Assembly (NCBI GenBank): GCA_016748015.1
Contig: JAAOMT010000128.1
Coordinates: 1,759,770-1,823,769 of the forward strand
DNA length: 64,000 nucleotides
Source: Geosiphon pyriformis
Lineage: Eukaryota; Glomeromycota; Glomeromycetes; Archaeosporales; Geosiphonaceae
Direction of reading: 5' to 3'
This document shows positions 47,054 to 59,900 of this stretch, piece after piece. Numbering within the stretch: position 1 is the first letter of the stretch; every line of letters begins with the position of its first letter. The notes beneath the pieces were generated by a model. It was not told the DNA's origin and made no database searches. It worked only from the letters and a program-made list of their open reading frames with translations. Position numbers and translations under genes: made by a program.

Positions 47054-48868
47054 ATGAATAGAATTTATGTCTCGAAAAAGTTGAATGCACATTCTCTAGC
47101 ATTGAATCCTACAATGTATCTCTGGAGAAATGTCGTCGCTATTGGGTTCAAACCTTTCGGTTTAGCAAAAGTATTTTCAGATGGGTTTCTTTAGGCATGT
47201 TTACATGCCGGTAGAGAATTCATTAGGATCTTAGTTTGTAAACCCTTCTGAACCTTTCGCAGCCTTTTGTAGGCCCAAGAAGGTTTGCGTCCACCCAACC
47301 CCTTATCGAGAGTTTTAATGGGAAAAAGAACGCAAACGTAAGTTGAGTATGCGAGTTGCTTTGCCTCCGTGTCAATCTCACAATCTACTTCCATTTTTAG
47401 GGTAATTATACAGTCACTCTCATTGCAGGTGACGGCATCGGCCCTGAGATCTCAGAATCGGTTAAGAGAATATATAAAGCGGCCATGGTATGCTTTCCTA
47501 AGTTTTTGAAAACCACAATCCTTATTAATAACCAAAGCTAGATGAAAATTCAATGATTCATCTTGGATTTTGAACTTTGCTTTATTTTCTAGGTTCCTGT
47601 AGAATGGGAACCTGTAAGCGTCACGCCAATACTCATTAGAGGTCGCACCGTCATCCCTGATGAGGCCCTTCATTCTGTAAAGAAAAACACAGTGGCCTTA
47701 AAAGGTATCACTTCCTATATTATAATAAAATGGTTTTGGTTTCACGAATTCCTGGCTTTAATAAATTCTATTATTAGGGCCTTTGGCTACTCCAATTGGA
47801 AAAGGTCACGTTTCACTTAACCTTACCCTTCGTCGTACCTTCAATCTGTTTGCCAATGTGCGTCCTTGCAAATCAATTCTTGGTTATAAGACTCCTTACG
47901 ATGATGTAAATACCGTGTTGATTCGGGAGAACACGGAGGGTGAATATTCTGGTATTGAACATACAGTAAGATAAATCCATTTTTATCTAAAAAAAAATTT
48001 CAGGCCAAAAGTTTCTTCTAAAAGCTCATTTTCTTATATTAGGTTGTTGAGGGTGTGGTCCAATCTATAAAATTAATCACCAGAGAGGCTTCCGAGAGGT
48101 GTGCCCGTTATGCCTTTACCTACGCACAAGATATTGGACGAAAACGTGTCACCGCAGTTCATAAGGCCAATATTATGTACGATTTAAACATGGGGGTGGC
48201 TTTCGTTAGCTAAGCCAATTATTCATTGTTGAACCATATTCATTTTCTTAGGAAATTATCCGATGGACTCTTCCTGGAAGTTACCCATGAAGTCTCCAAA
48301 GAATTCTCGGACATAAAGTTTGACGATGTATTGCTGGATCGAGCATGTCTCCAGGTAAGTCAAATTTCAACGATTCATCCTTTTCGCAGTCTTTTAATGA
48401 ATTATCTCTGGACAGATTGTGCAAGACCCTGCGCTTTATTCAGATACCGTAATGGTTATGCCGAATTTATACGGGGATATTTTGTCCGACATGTGCGCTG
48501 GTCTAATCGGCGGTCTTGGCTTGACCCCATCGGGGAATATTGGGAGAGATGCTTCGATTTTTGAAGCAGTTCATGGGACTGCCCCAGACATTGCAGGGAA
48601 AGGTAATTTGTTGCAAAATATTTCTCCTTTTGAAGTCGGAGCTCTTATTTTCAACCTTTTTTTGAAAATTTCAGACTTGGCCAACCCGACTGCTCTGTTA
48701 CTCTCTTCAATTATGATGCTTCGCCACATGCGATTGCACAGTTTTGCTGAAAATATTGAATCTGCTGTATTAAAGACAATTGCTGAAGGCAAGAACCTTA
48801 CCCGGGATCTTGGGGGCACGGCATCAAACACTGAGTTTACAAACCAGATCATTAGCAACCTGAAATAG
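47054..48868 (+). CDS. IDH2: NAD-dependent isocitrate dehydrogenase, catalytic-type subunit, mitochondrial
   Basis: Nine exons: 47054-47170, 47263-47337, 47401-47487, 47593-47704, 47778-47965, 48043-48176, 48252-48354, 48416-48602, 48675-48868; 398 residues. A basic, hydroxylated N-terminus before [16 protein letters not shown] fits a mitochondrial presequence. [21 protein letters not shown] (143-150), [30 protein letters not shown], and the metal-binding N-L-Y-G-D-I-L-S-D (D293, D297) match the IDH2/IDH3A (catalytic) rather than the IDH1 regulatory type. It oxidises isocitrate to 2-oxoglutarate in the TCA cycle with the regulatory subunit. The first two exons, with little conservation, are the least certain; M68-like downstream starts are not needed. 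Confidence 0.95.
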
Positions 48869-49403
48869 AATTTTATTATAATTTGAATTATTTAAATTAA
48901 TATAATGTCATTCTCCAATTTTCATCTGGGGCAAATAAAAATCACGCATAATAATCGTTGCACAATATATTGGGCATTTGTCAAGTCAAAAATTGACAAC
49001 TGTCAGGTAAATGAAGGATTGACACCACATGTGGGACTAGAGAAGTTAAAACAATACAATCATTCACAGGTGACTTTCTGCAAGATTTAGGGAAATCTGC
49101 TCATAAGTAACTCTACTTTGATGCGGCTCATGTCCCTAGACTTCTTTAAAAGTCGTGGAAACATGGAAGCTTCACCTTTAGTGTGTTTTTGCCAATTACT
49201 AAACCAATTTTGTGATGGCCCAAGCTTGCTTACAGGATGGATCATGTGCGATTGATTTTTCTGAACCAGCCAATGCAATTATCCCATATCAGAAATTACT
49301 ACCCGACAAGTCTCATTCCTCGTCTGTAACCGTGCTTGAAGAAACAAACAGCATTCCATTGTCCTATCAAGATTTTTTTCGGCGAAAACTTTTAACTATC
49401 AAA
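48869..49403. other. Intergenic region IDH to capping-protein gene
   Basis: About 535 bases. An in-frame open extension upstream of the capping-protein ATG starts at 49212, but its 64 residues do not resemble the family and are probably 5' untranslated. No other feature could be supported. Confidence 0.5.
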
Positions 49404-50851
49404 ATGGTGAGCACTGTGAATATATTTTGGCAACTATTAACTCTCTCACTTCGGTCAAATAAAAAAAAAGAGCAACAAGATGCTTCAATAAGCTCCATTT
49501 TAAGTTACCTTCCCTTTTTTGCACTCACCAGGGTGACCAGCTTGAGTCACTTGATTGCGCTTTGGACCTTATGCGCCGACTTCCACCTCATAAAACTGAA
49601 GAAAATCTAACAAGGCTGCTGGGACTCGTTCCTAATCTTCAAGATGAGCTTTTGAATTCAGTAGATCAACCATTAAAAGTTCAAAAGTGTAAAAAGACGG
49701 GTAAGGATTACTTAGTCTGCGAGTTCAATAGAGATGGTGACGCGTGTAGGTAAAAATTCTGTATTTTTTCTTGTGACTTGCTTCGTGTTTTAGATTGGAC
49801 AAGTTTATTTCTGTGAGATCAGTGGTAAATTTTATTCTTTGCCACTCCTACCCATTGGAATTTTGTATCGAGGCCTAAATAAACAAAAGATATAATTGGT
49901 ATCTAAAAAAATTTAGAGCCTGTAGGAAGACTTTCCATTCATTAAGTAAATCTTTGTTTCTTTAGATCTCCATGGTCAAATGAATATGATCCACCAATAT
50001 CAGAGGGAAATTATCCCCCACCCCATGTACGAAAATTGGAAGAAACCGCTAACTTTGCATTCGATACATATCGTGAAATGTAAGTTATATATTTTCAAAT
50101 CGCTTTTGTTAGTAGGATTTAATATTCAACTAATTTTGACGTTTTTGGAATGATTATAGGTATTATGAGGGTGGTGTTTCGTCCGCGTATTTTTGGAAGG
50201 ATAAAGAAGATGTATTAGCCGGCGCAATCCTCTTCAGAAAAGGTGACTATGTGAGACTCGAATCTTTGAAAAACTACGAAAATTTTAAAATCGAAGGATT
50301 TTGGATACTAACTATTATTTGATCATGATCTCAATGAAATGGACCGTTCAATATCTAGTGGATGAGGGAGGGGATAAACGAAAGACAAAAGGTGCTTGGG
50401 ATTCAATTCACGTGTTTAGGGCCGGAGAGAGAAACCGCATTGCCCACTATAAATTGACATCAACTGTGATTTTGTACACGATTACAAACAAGCCTGAACT
50501 TGGGCATCTGAATTTATCAGGAAGCATGATGCGTCAGGTGAAAATAAAAACTCTATTCTCACTTTTTCGAAGATCTCGATAAGCATCAATATTAAAATCT
50601 ATACATATTCCAATACTCAGTTTGAAATTGACTATCCAATTGAAGAACCCCAAGCTCACATTTCCAATATTGGCCGGATAATAGAAGATATGGAATTAAA
50701 GATGCGAAATTTACTTCAAGAGGTATATTTTGGAAAAACCAAAGATATTGTGAATGATCTACGTTCTATTGACTCAATTATTGAAGCTAAAAAGCAAGAC
50801 AAGATTCGAAAAGAGCTGGTCGGTAAGTTGATGGAACGTCAGTCATCTTAA
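49404..50851 (+). CDS. CAP2: F-actin-capping protein subunit beta
   Basis: Six coding exons: 49404-49406 (ATG only), 49532-49749, 49966-50079, 50160-50242, 50359-50537, 50621-50851; 275 residues, as in the family (about 270-290). Motifs: [21 protein letters not shown], the signature [21 protein letters not shown]-like block across exons 2-3, [33 protein letters not shown], and [15 protein letters not shown] near the end. With the alpha subunit it caps actin filament barbed ends. The initiator codon stands alone before a 125-base intron. An alternative is a 64-residue N-terminal extension from 49212. A GTAAGT at 50822 could be a further donor, but the uninterrupted frame gives a family-like end. 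Confidence 0.93.
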
Positions 50852-52176
50852 AAGTATTAACAATTTCTAGATCTTGAATACTTGTTATATTATCACAATT
50901 ATGGATGTAAAAAAAATCTTCCATGGAAATAAGAACAGATTAAACAATTATGATGTACCAAGCCTAGTCACATCCATAAATATGGCTAATTTTAAAAGAA
51001 TAGAATTCAAGATTTTATCAAAATTATTAATGTAATAATTATTTTATTTTCAATGTAATAATAAAACTTCTAATTGGTGTTTTACACGTGAATCTAACAG
51101 ATTTATAGCAGCGCTTGTCGGCTGATCTGACATTTAGTCGGTAAACTTTCCTGTAGGCCAGAATCAAACTTTTTTTTGTGTATGGTTTGGGCTCATTACA
51201 TTTAAATCACCAAGATCATAACAGACCACGGATTTTGTTCCTCTCATTAACATTGACCAAACGTGTTACCAGAAGGTACTAATATAAAGTTCCCATAAAT
51301 GCCACGACACGTAGGGAAAAGAGTATGTTTACGAGAAATATTAAACAAAAGATGAAGAGGTTAAAGTCAAGCTGTGCACTCTTAGTCGATCAATTATGAA
51401 CTCTTAGTTCGTGCCTACTCTTTCTTGGCAGAAGCTATGCAACTTAGTTGCTTTGGTTATGAACTCTTAGTTCCTGCAAAGCCATACAACCCTTAGTTGT
51501 TCGGTGATGAACTCTTAGTTCGTCATTCTTCCCTCAAATCGATACTGATATGGTGCATCTAAGTTTTAATTTGAGAACTTTGCTAATTCTATTATTTTTC
51601 CTGGGAACCCAAGAGTTTGGGGGCACACTGGAGAGAAATTTAATGCTAATTGCTTGGCGCCTACTTTCAAAAGTGGACTAAAATCTGTAATGGTTTAGGG
51701 GTGTTTCGCGGGGGGATTAAACGAACCATTAGTATTATCAAATGAATAAAAAAATTGTTGCAAAAATAAATGCCAAATGCTTACCTTGAAATCTTAAAAC
51801 TTATTATCACTCGGAACGCGGGAAAATAGACAAATGGTTAACAGAAAATAAAATTACCACATCAACTGGGTGACGAATTCCCCAGACGTGAATCTAATTG
51901 GAAGCACAATATACAAAAAAATGAAGTCTCGGAAATCTAGTCGAACTTGAGGAATGGGAAAAATTCGATGCCAAGGAGTATTAAAGCCAAATGGAGGCGC
52001 GACAAAGTATAATTAGATATAATTTTTTATTTGGTATTAAAATTGTTAAAAATAAAAATAAATTTAGTGATTGAATACGATAGTTTTGTCCATCCATAAA
52101 ATTTGAGTGGCTTACCCATCCAAGAATCTGAGCTAGGCATATATATCTTGAGAGGAAGACAAAAATCGTTCTGATA
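50852..52176. other. Intergenic region, capping-protein gene to VPS33, with palindrome array
   Basis: About 1.3 kb with no reading frame I can support and no recognisable tRNA or snRNA. The base composition is less AT-rich than the transposon deserts. A cluster of short palindromes at 51373-51525 is listed separately. The VPS33 promoter must be at the right end. Confidence 0.5.
51373..51525. repeat. Array of short palindromes centred on TTAG
   Basis: GAACTCTTAGTTC occurs at about 51399, 51461 and 51509, alternating with GCAACTTAGTTGC (about 51439) and ACAACCCTTAGTTGT (about 51486). A weaker first member lies near 51377. The TTAG cores are at 51382, 51404, 51444, 51467, 51493 and 51515, mostly 22-26 bases apart. 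Arm pairs change together (GAAC/GTTC, GCAAC/GTTGC, ACAAC/GTTGT). It could be a set of protein-binding sites or small RNA hairpins. Confidence 0.65.
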
Positions 52177-55100
52177 ATGTCGCACTTGGAGAACACTAAT
52201 TCTACCCTCAATGTCTCTACCTTGAGGGAGTTGGCGAGAAAAGAGTTAACAAACGTACTAGATTCTGTAAGAAAAGAATCTCTTCCATTTACACCCTTAT
52301 AGTTCTCATAAAGGCCCAGAATGAGTCTGCCTTTCTCCAAGAAAAGTTTCTTGATTCCGCTTCATTCCATCCACTTTAAAGGTACGGGGAAGGAAATGTT
52401 TAGTATTGGATTCAAAAATTAGTGGCCCACTTGGCTTAGTGGCAGAATTCTCTTTGTTGAAGGTAAATAATGTCTTCAACTTCCATTTCTAATTATTACT
52501 GAAAAGTAACTAAATACATTATTTGCAGGATCATGGCGTTGAAAAAATGCATCATCTCCAGCAAGGCCCGTTGGAAACTGAACTTCGTAGCGTGATCTAT
52601 ATTTGTCGCCCATCGCTAACCTACATGAGATATATTGCGGGTAGGAACAAACTATTACAAAGTTTCTGGATCAAAATCATTTTATTAAAAACCCAATAAC
52701 CCATTCTCGCTTTACAGAACAGATTCGCATACATCAATCTGAGCTTTCTAACCCCACAAATGTGAATCCTCAAAAATATGAATACAATCTTTTCTTTGTT
52801 CCTCGACGCGCCAAGATATGTGAGAGGGTTCTAGAAGAAGAAGGAGTTTATGGTGATATCCTTGGCTCGAACATGAATTATGATGGATCAGGTGAAATTA
52901 ACCACCTCTTCCGATTTTCTTATCGATTCCCTCTTTTTATTGGTGGCTTCCTTGACTAACATCTTTACAGATCACCCTCGGAGAATATCACCTTGATCTA
53001 ATCCCATTCGAAGACGATTTGTTATCATTGGAATTGGAAAACACATATAAGGAACTTTACTTGGTACTCTATCAAAATTAAGAGTGATGAGGAATAATCC
53101 TGGCAAGAAAATAACTGTAATATTTATATACAATCTGCTTTTTGAATTAGGACGGTGATTATACTGCAATTTATTACGCTGCTCAAGCCTTAATGAGGTT
53201 GCAATCGTTATTTGGATTATTTCCGCGAGTCATCGGGAAAGGTGATTGTGCCAAGGTAATTCATCTTGTATTTTAGGTGATTTTAATACTATATATAAAC
53301 TAAGAAGTTTTCTCCGTTTTATTATTAGCATCTTGCTGATATGCTTCTTCGGATGCGAAAAGAAGTTGCTATAGATGATCCTATCTCGATGCATTCAATG
53401 TCACAAAACATTGAATCTCTTATTATTATTGATCGATCAGTCGATTTAATAACACCCTTATGCACGCAATTAACCTACGAGGGGCTTGTAGACGAAGTTT
53501 TTGGTATACGACATTCCTTTGTAGAAGTTGATTCGACTATAGTGGGTCCTCCTCCCCAAAGAGCTGCTAGTGCTTCAGCAACATCTGTATCAACATCTAC
53601 CACATCAGTTCAGCCTCCACCCCAGTCGGCGATTAAGAAAAAAAAATTTCACTTAAATTCAGGAGATAAATTGTTTGCGCAGCTTAGAGACATGAATTTC
53701 GCAGTAGTAGGTGGAGTGTTGAACAGAGTGGCAAAAAGACTTAATGAGGATTATGAAGTAAGATTAATTCTTGAATTTCGTATATGCATTAGCCCATCAT
53801 GTGTACCCATGCTTTGTTTTTAATTAGGCGAGACATCAAGCCAAGACAGTAGCTCAGATACGTGAATTTGTTAACAAGATGGGAGGATTGCAGTCTGAGC
53901 ATCAATCCCTGAGAACACGTATCTTTTTCTGTCAAAATAATTTATTACATCCTACATATGCAACATCTTTAACAACATGACAGATACAGGGATAGCGGAA
54001 GAGATCACGGCTCATACTGTCACACCCGAATTCAACAAAGCACTTGAAGTTCAACAAAGTATGCTTTGGTGATCTTGAACATACTTTTATTGAGTTTAAG
54101 TATTTATATAAAAATTACATAAGCATATCTTGAATTGTGAACATCTTAATACGTAGATCTCGTTGCTGGAATTGATATAATAACTCAAAATGACTATATC
54201 GAAGAGATGATCGATCGTCAATTGCCTTTAGTCCAAGTTCTCAGACTATTATGTCTGCAGAGTTTGGTAAATGGTGGATTGAGACAAAAGAGCTTTGAGT
54301 TTTTTAAAAAAGAAATTTTACAGGTATTTTAATTTTCCAATTGTTAATGAAATTTCCAAAACCAAAATTTGTGTATGAGAGGATCCAAAACCCTAAAACA
54401 AAGATGCTAAATTGCTTTATCTCATTGGACCTGAACGCAAATCCTTTTTTGCGTTGGGGGCTCTTCTGCTCATGAAACAAAGCCTTTATGACTAACGCCA
54501 AAAAGATCGCACTGTTACCGATTGATTGGGTTATCCGAGCATCGTCATCATATTTACTCGGGTTTTTCTTGATCTTTTTTTTAGACTTATGGCTTTGAGC
54601 ATTTGCAAAGCCTCTTGAATTTAGAGCGGCTTAACCTTTTCATCAAACAAGTTTCCACACGAAATTCATACCCTTCAATTAGAAAAGCCTTAAGGTTAAT
54701 CGTAGATGAAGTAGATGAACAAAACCCCCAGGACATAGCTTATGTTTACTCTGGATATGCTCCGTTGAGTGTACGCCTGGTGCAATGTATCATAAAGGGT
54801 CCCAATGTTGTGGTTAATAATCCTTTGACCGCAATTGGCACCAGCTTTACGAATGCTGGAAGCTCATTAGGCTTATTGAGAAATAATGGATGGAAAGGGT
54901 ATGAGGAGATCCTGAGACTTCTACCCGGAAAAACATTTGATGAAGTTCAAAGACTAGAAGATGGTGCTGTTCGGGCAAAGAGTGAGTGGATAATTTATCT
55001 TTCCTGTAATTCAAACAATGAATATGTGCGGTTAATTATTAATGTCTTTGCTGATCTTTTTTTCATTACAATATTTGACAGGATTATTACCCGGACAACA

Positions 55101-55376
55101 ACCACGGGTCACCATTATATTTTTCTTGGGTGGATGTACCTACACTGAAGTTGCGGCTATTCGGCATTTAGCACAACATGAAGAAGGTTTATCTCAATTT
55201 CTTTCAGGCTAATCTTTGATTATAATAGCTTTCTATTGATGAATGTTGATTTATTGCTACAAATAGGCCATCGGGAATTTATTATTGCCACTACCCAGCT
55301 CATCAACGGAAACTCCTTGTTGAATTCCCTGTTACAAAAAGTGGACCATGATGGCCACAGTAATATAGTTATTTGA
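52177..55376 (+). CDS. VPS33: Vacuolar sorting protein VPS33 (Sec1/Munc18 family)
   Basis: Thirteen exons: 52177-52266, 52382-52462, 52529-52640, 52718-52845, 52971-53063, 53151-53255, 53329-53757, 53828-53918, 53984-54058, 54157-54323, 54585-54981, 55082-55186, 55267-55376; about 660 residues. SM-family features: [75 protein letters not shown] and [19 protein letters not shown]. Vps33 is the SM subunit of HOPS/CORVET and templates vacuolar SNARE assembly. A Ser/Thr/Pro-rich insert lies in exon 7. The 3' end of exon 4 is uncertain: a GTTTAT donor at 52846 keeps the frame, and the same donor type ends exon 12. Confidence 0.93.
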
Positions 55377-56990
55377 ATGGTTTGCTTTCTTTTTAGAGTT
55401 GAGGCTCAACACAATCAGTCGCTCCTTTTCATCTGTAATTAATTTATCACAATATCTAAAAAAGAAATTTATCTGCCATTCAATTTTGTAAATTAAAGAA
55501 GTTGAAAGATGTGTAAAATAAATTTTACAAATTGAACATTTATTTTATACATATATCAAAATAATTTTTTTTAACACTTAATTATTAATTAAAAAAATCT
55601 GAATTATTGAAATTTAAAATCAAAATACCCTTTTTTTTGGTTTTGTTAATAATTTTAATACTTAAGAGGTTTTTTTAAAGACAATTAAACAGCACTTTTG
55701 TTAAATAATAAGAATACAAAACAGTTTTTAAGTGTTAAAAAAATACTTTTTAACTTAAAGGTTTTTTTAAGCAATTGATTAAAACCAGTTTTAATGTAAT
55801 TGTTATTATAAAAATTTAAAAAACTTTTAACAACAATTCTTTTATATTTGTTTAAATAGCCAAAAAAACCAAATAAGCAAAAAAACAATTTTTTTTTAAA
55901 AACATTAAAATAAAACAAATTATGTTTTTATATATAACTTTAAACAATTAACTTATTAAATTATTTAATTCTAACAAAATAAAAACTAAAACATTTTTTT
56001 TTAAGATTAAAAAAATATTTATTGTTAAAAATTTCTTAAATAAGTAGTTTTTATTTTAATATTATTAAAATTTTTTATTATTATGCTATTACAAAATATA
56101 GTCTAATTATTAGCTTTAATACAAAATATTAAATTTTTTAAGAAATTATAACTTAAATATTTAATTACATATAATTAATTACTTAAACTAATTAAAACTA
56201 TATTATATAATATTTATAATAATATTTAGCTTATTATCAAAATCAGCTATATTAAAAAAAAAAAAATTTCAATCATAATTTTATATAAAACAAATAACTT
56301 AACATATATAAATTCAAACCAAATAAACAAAAATCATGCAAAATAAAAATATTAAATCTTGTTTTTACTACTAACTATAATATTTATAAATAAAAAAAAA
56401 TATTTTTTTACTTAATATATAATTAAGTTTTAGACAACCAAACTAATTTATAATAAACATTAATAAAAAATAATTAAAATTCAAACAAATTTTATATACT
56501 ATGTTAAATATTATACTTTTTATTAAGTTAATAAAATATTTATTAACCAAAATTAATTTGTTTAAATTTTGTAAAATAATAAAATTTATTATTAAAAGAC
56601 CAAAAAAATTTATCATTAAAAAAAACAATATTTAAGTCTGACTAATATGAAAAAAACTATTATTGTCAACAATTAAGATAATATTAAAGCTTTTTAAACA
56701 ATTTTATATATTTTTAAAAATACAATAAATTTATAATATTGAAGTTTTATTATTAAGTTTGCTTTATTTAATAATTTTAAGACTGTATTTTTTTAATATT
56801 TTACTAATTACAATAATATTATTTAATTACAAAAATATTTTACTACAATTAAATAACTTTTTTTTCTCTTTTATTCCAAATTTCCAAAAAAGTCAATATT
56901 TTTAAGAGAAGTTTTTTTTGTGTTTATTGCAATATTTCTTATTATTTCTTAAAAAATAAACTCTTTTGTTGTAGAATTAGCTGTTACTAT
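55377..56990. other. AT desert, no gene seen
   Basis: After the VPS33 3' end (to about 55450), about 1.5 kb of extremely AT-rich DNA. Short Phe/Leu/Asn/Lys-rich open frames (for example 55918-55685 minus) are composition artefacts. No repeat unit or RNA gene could be supported. Confidence 0.55.
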
Positions 56991-59900
56991 AAATGGTTTT
57001 GTGCTTAAAAAAAAGTTAGCAAGAATTTTAATATTAGATTTAGTTAATAAAAGTCTGGCTTAATAACAAAAAGTGCTTTTGGGTAATATTAAGTATTCAA
57101 AAAATAAGACAAACATAAAATTTAGAGAAGTTAAGTAAATAATTGAGCAGTTTAGTAAAATAAATACAGATAAAAAAGTACTGGTAGTTTTTTCTGTTAA
57201 TAATAATACTAGTTATAAAGCTGATAATAAAAGTAAGAGTTACTTTAATTTAAACATGAATATCTCTAAAGCCAAAAGGATCAATACTGATAAAATAATT
57301 AACTTTTTTATTGAAACATTAAGATATAGTTTAAATAATGATAAAGTTTTGTTTCTTTTTTGTCTTTTAGTGTTTTTGAATAAGAAATAGATTGATTTAA
57401 AAATTACCAAAACTTAAGTAAAAATATCTGTTAGAAAATTTTTTGTATTGAATATTAATTTCTTAGCTGTAAAAAACAAATTGATAATAGTAAAAACTTA
57501 GGTAAACAAATTTTTTTTTCAACAATCAATGGTTTTAGAAAGGTCACTATTTTCTTAAAATTTGAAAAAATTATTAAATTAATGTTTACATTAAAAGAAA
57601 ATATAGAAAAGACTGTATCATTAACCAAAAAAAAGCATTATTGTAAACAATCTTAAAAAACAAAAAATGTATTCAGATTAAATTATAGTAATCAAAAAAA
57701 TTCTTATGAACATATTAAAAGAAATAATTATTACTATAATATTTAAATTTGGTCAAATTGTATTAATTTAATTGCAATTAATTGGACTTTGGCAAAAAAC
57801 TGTAATAAAGTTTGCTAAATTAGCTTAAGCAGATTAGTTGACAGTTAGATAGTTATTTTTAATTAAGAAAAATTCAGTACATATAACCAAAGCTATAAAA
57901 AATTGCAATGTTTAGATGTCTAAAAATAGATTTAAAGCACTTTTGTTTATCTTGTCTATAAAAATAACAGTTTATAATCTAGGCACTTTATTGGAAAAAA
58001 CTAATAGAAAAACTTGTATTATCAATTTGTTATTTGAAACTAAAAATAAAATTTACTGTACAATAGTTAATTTTAAATCTAAAAATAATTTAAAATTTAT
58101 CTATTATATAGAACCAATTTTAGATGATGTAAAGCTTTTTTAGACTAAGTTAAATTTGGTGTAATATAAAAAGTACAAATATTTTAGTCATTTTGCTCTA
58201 AAGTGTAATGTCTTTGGTGCTTTTGCTTCTCCATCTTTGAAAACATTTAAGAAGTTTATGTCTAATAAAAATTGCCTTTAGCTGGCTAAATTGTATATTA
58301 AAAAAAACATTTTTATAATTTGTTCTGCTATTTTTGGTAACAAGTTATAAACTTAAATAGTTTTATTGGCTTTTATTTTTAATAATATATACTTTAATTC
58401 TGGTTCTAAATTTTTTTTTTGGTTCTTTAAGTATTGGTAAAGTTTTTCTATTCTGCTAAATAACTTTTTTATTTGTGTTTGCTTAACTTTTTTAAAGTAT
58501 TCTTTAAAACTGCTGGCTAATCAAGTATTTAGTATTATGTAAGCTAAATAATATAAACTTAGTGTCATTGGATTTTTTTTTTCTCTCTTAAGTCTTGTTA
58601 AATTTTTTGGTTTTTGATTCGAAATTAGACTTAGACATGATTTTGGACAGTTTATAAGTGTTTTTTTCTCTTTTTTTTTTGGCAATTAATGAGATTTTGG
58701 TGTTGAATCTAAGTAGTTTTAAAGTTTTAATTACTAAGATAAACAGTTTAAAATTAAAATTAGTGGCTTTTGAGGTGTTTATTGGTTTAATTTTGGCAAA
58801 GCTAAATCTTTTATGTATTAATACAGGTTTTTTGACACATCTTTTGTTATAATAAGCAAGTTTATTTGGAAAATAACTACATATAATATTAAAGATATGA
58901 ACAATTTGACTAAACAAGAGAACATTATTTGTTAACACATAAATAAAAACAATTTAATATCTATTATTACAGAAACAAAACTGAAAAATAAAGTTTATCT
59001 TTAAATTATAAACAGATTTAAAAAAGTTAAAGTTTTTATTTTGAGTGTAAACTCCAATTATCTGAATTCTGGTATTGCTATAATAATTAATAATATTATT
59101 ATTAGACATATGTACAAAGTATTAAAAATTATTAGTTAACTCTTGTTAATACAACTGTTTTATAAGAATTGTTTTTCAATTTTTATTTTGAATTTATATA
59201 TTAAAGCCATTTTGGAAAAAAAAAATAGCCCAGTTATATGACATTAATTCAATAGTGGCTAAAATTTTAAATAGTAATATATTTATAGTATTTGTTAGTA
59301 ACTTTAATAAGAATAATTCTGGTTATAGTGTAAGTTTTAAAAATTTTTAAATATAAGTTTGTTCAATTTTTTTAATAGATTTTTGTTGTATAAACATCCT
59401 ATATAATCTAACTTTAAAGAAATTAAAAAATACATAAACTTTGTTTTAGTTAGTAATGATCTTCAAAATTTATATTTTAATTAATAAATATACTATCTGA
59501 ATAAGTTTTTTAACAGAGATTATTTTATTGTATTAGTAGATATTGGTTTAAATAAATTTCTTAGTTTTTAGCTCAATTTAGTATATAAACAAGCCACTAG
59601 AGATAAGTGAAAGTTCAAGATTAATAATGTTAATAGGAAAGTTTAAGAAAAGTTTAGAAATTTATTATTGGCTATTGTTTTGTTTATGGCCAATGACTTT
59701 AATAATTATAAAAAAAGCTAATCTTAATAAAATATGGTAGTTAGTTTGTCAAATAATGTCTTCTGTAACTTATGCTGTTTTTTTAAAGACATAATATTAG
59801 AGTGTTAAAATGGCCAAAAATGCTATATTTTTTAAGTTTTACAAATTAGAATTGCTGGTATCAAGAATTTTGAAAGCATACTGGTTAAAAAATTTGAAGC

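Noticed and set aside
47191-47673. Two minus-strand open frames over the IDH gene
   Set aside because: They overlap well-supported IDH exons on the plus strand and show no family features.
51373-51525. CRISPR array
   Set aside because: Repeats are only about 13 bases, of two alternating types, spacers are not uniform, and the context is a eukaryotic nuclear genome.
51981-52340. 119-codon reading frame on the minus strand
   Set aside because: It is antisense to VPS33 exon 1 and its first intron, and shows no motif; VPS33 on the plus strand is firmly supported.
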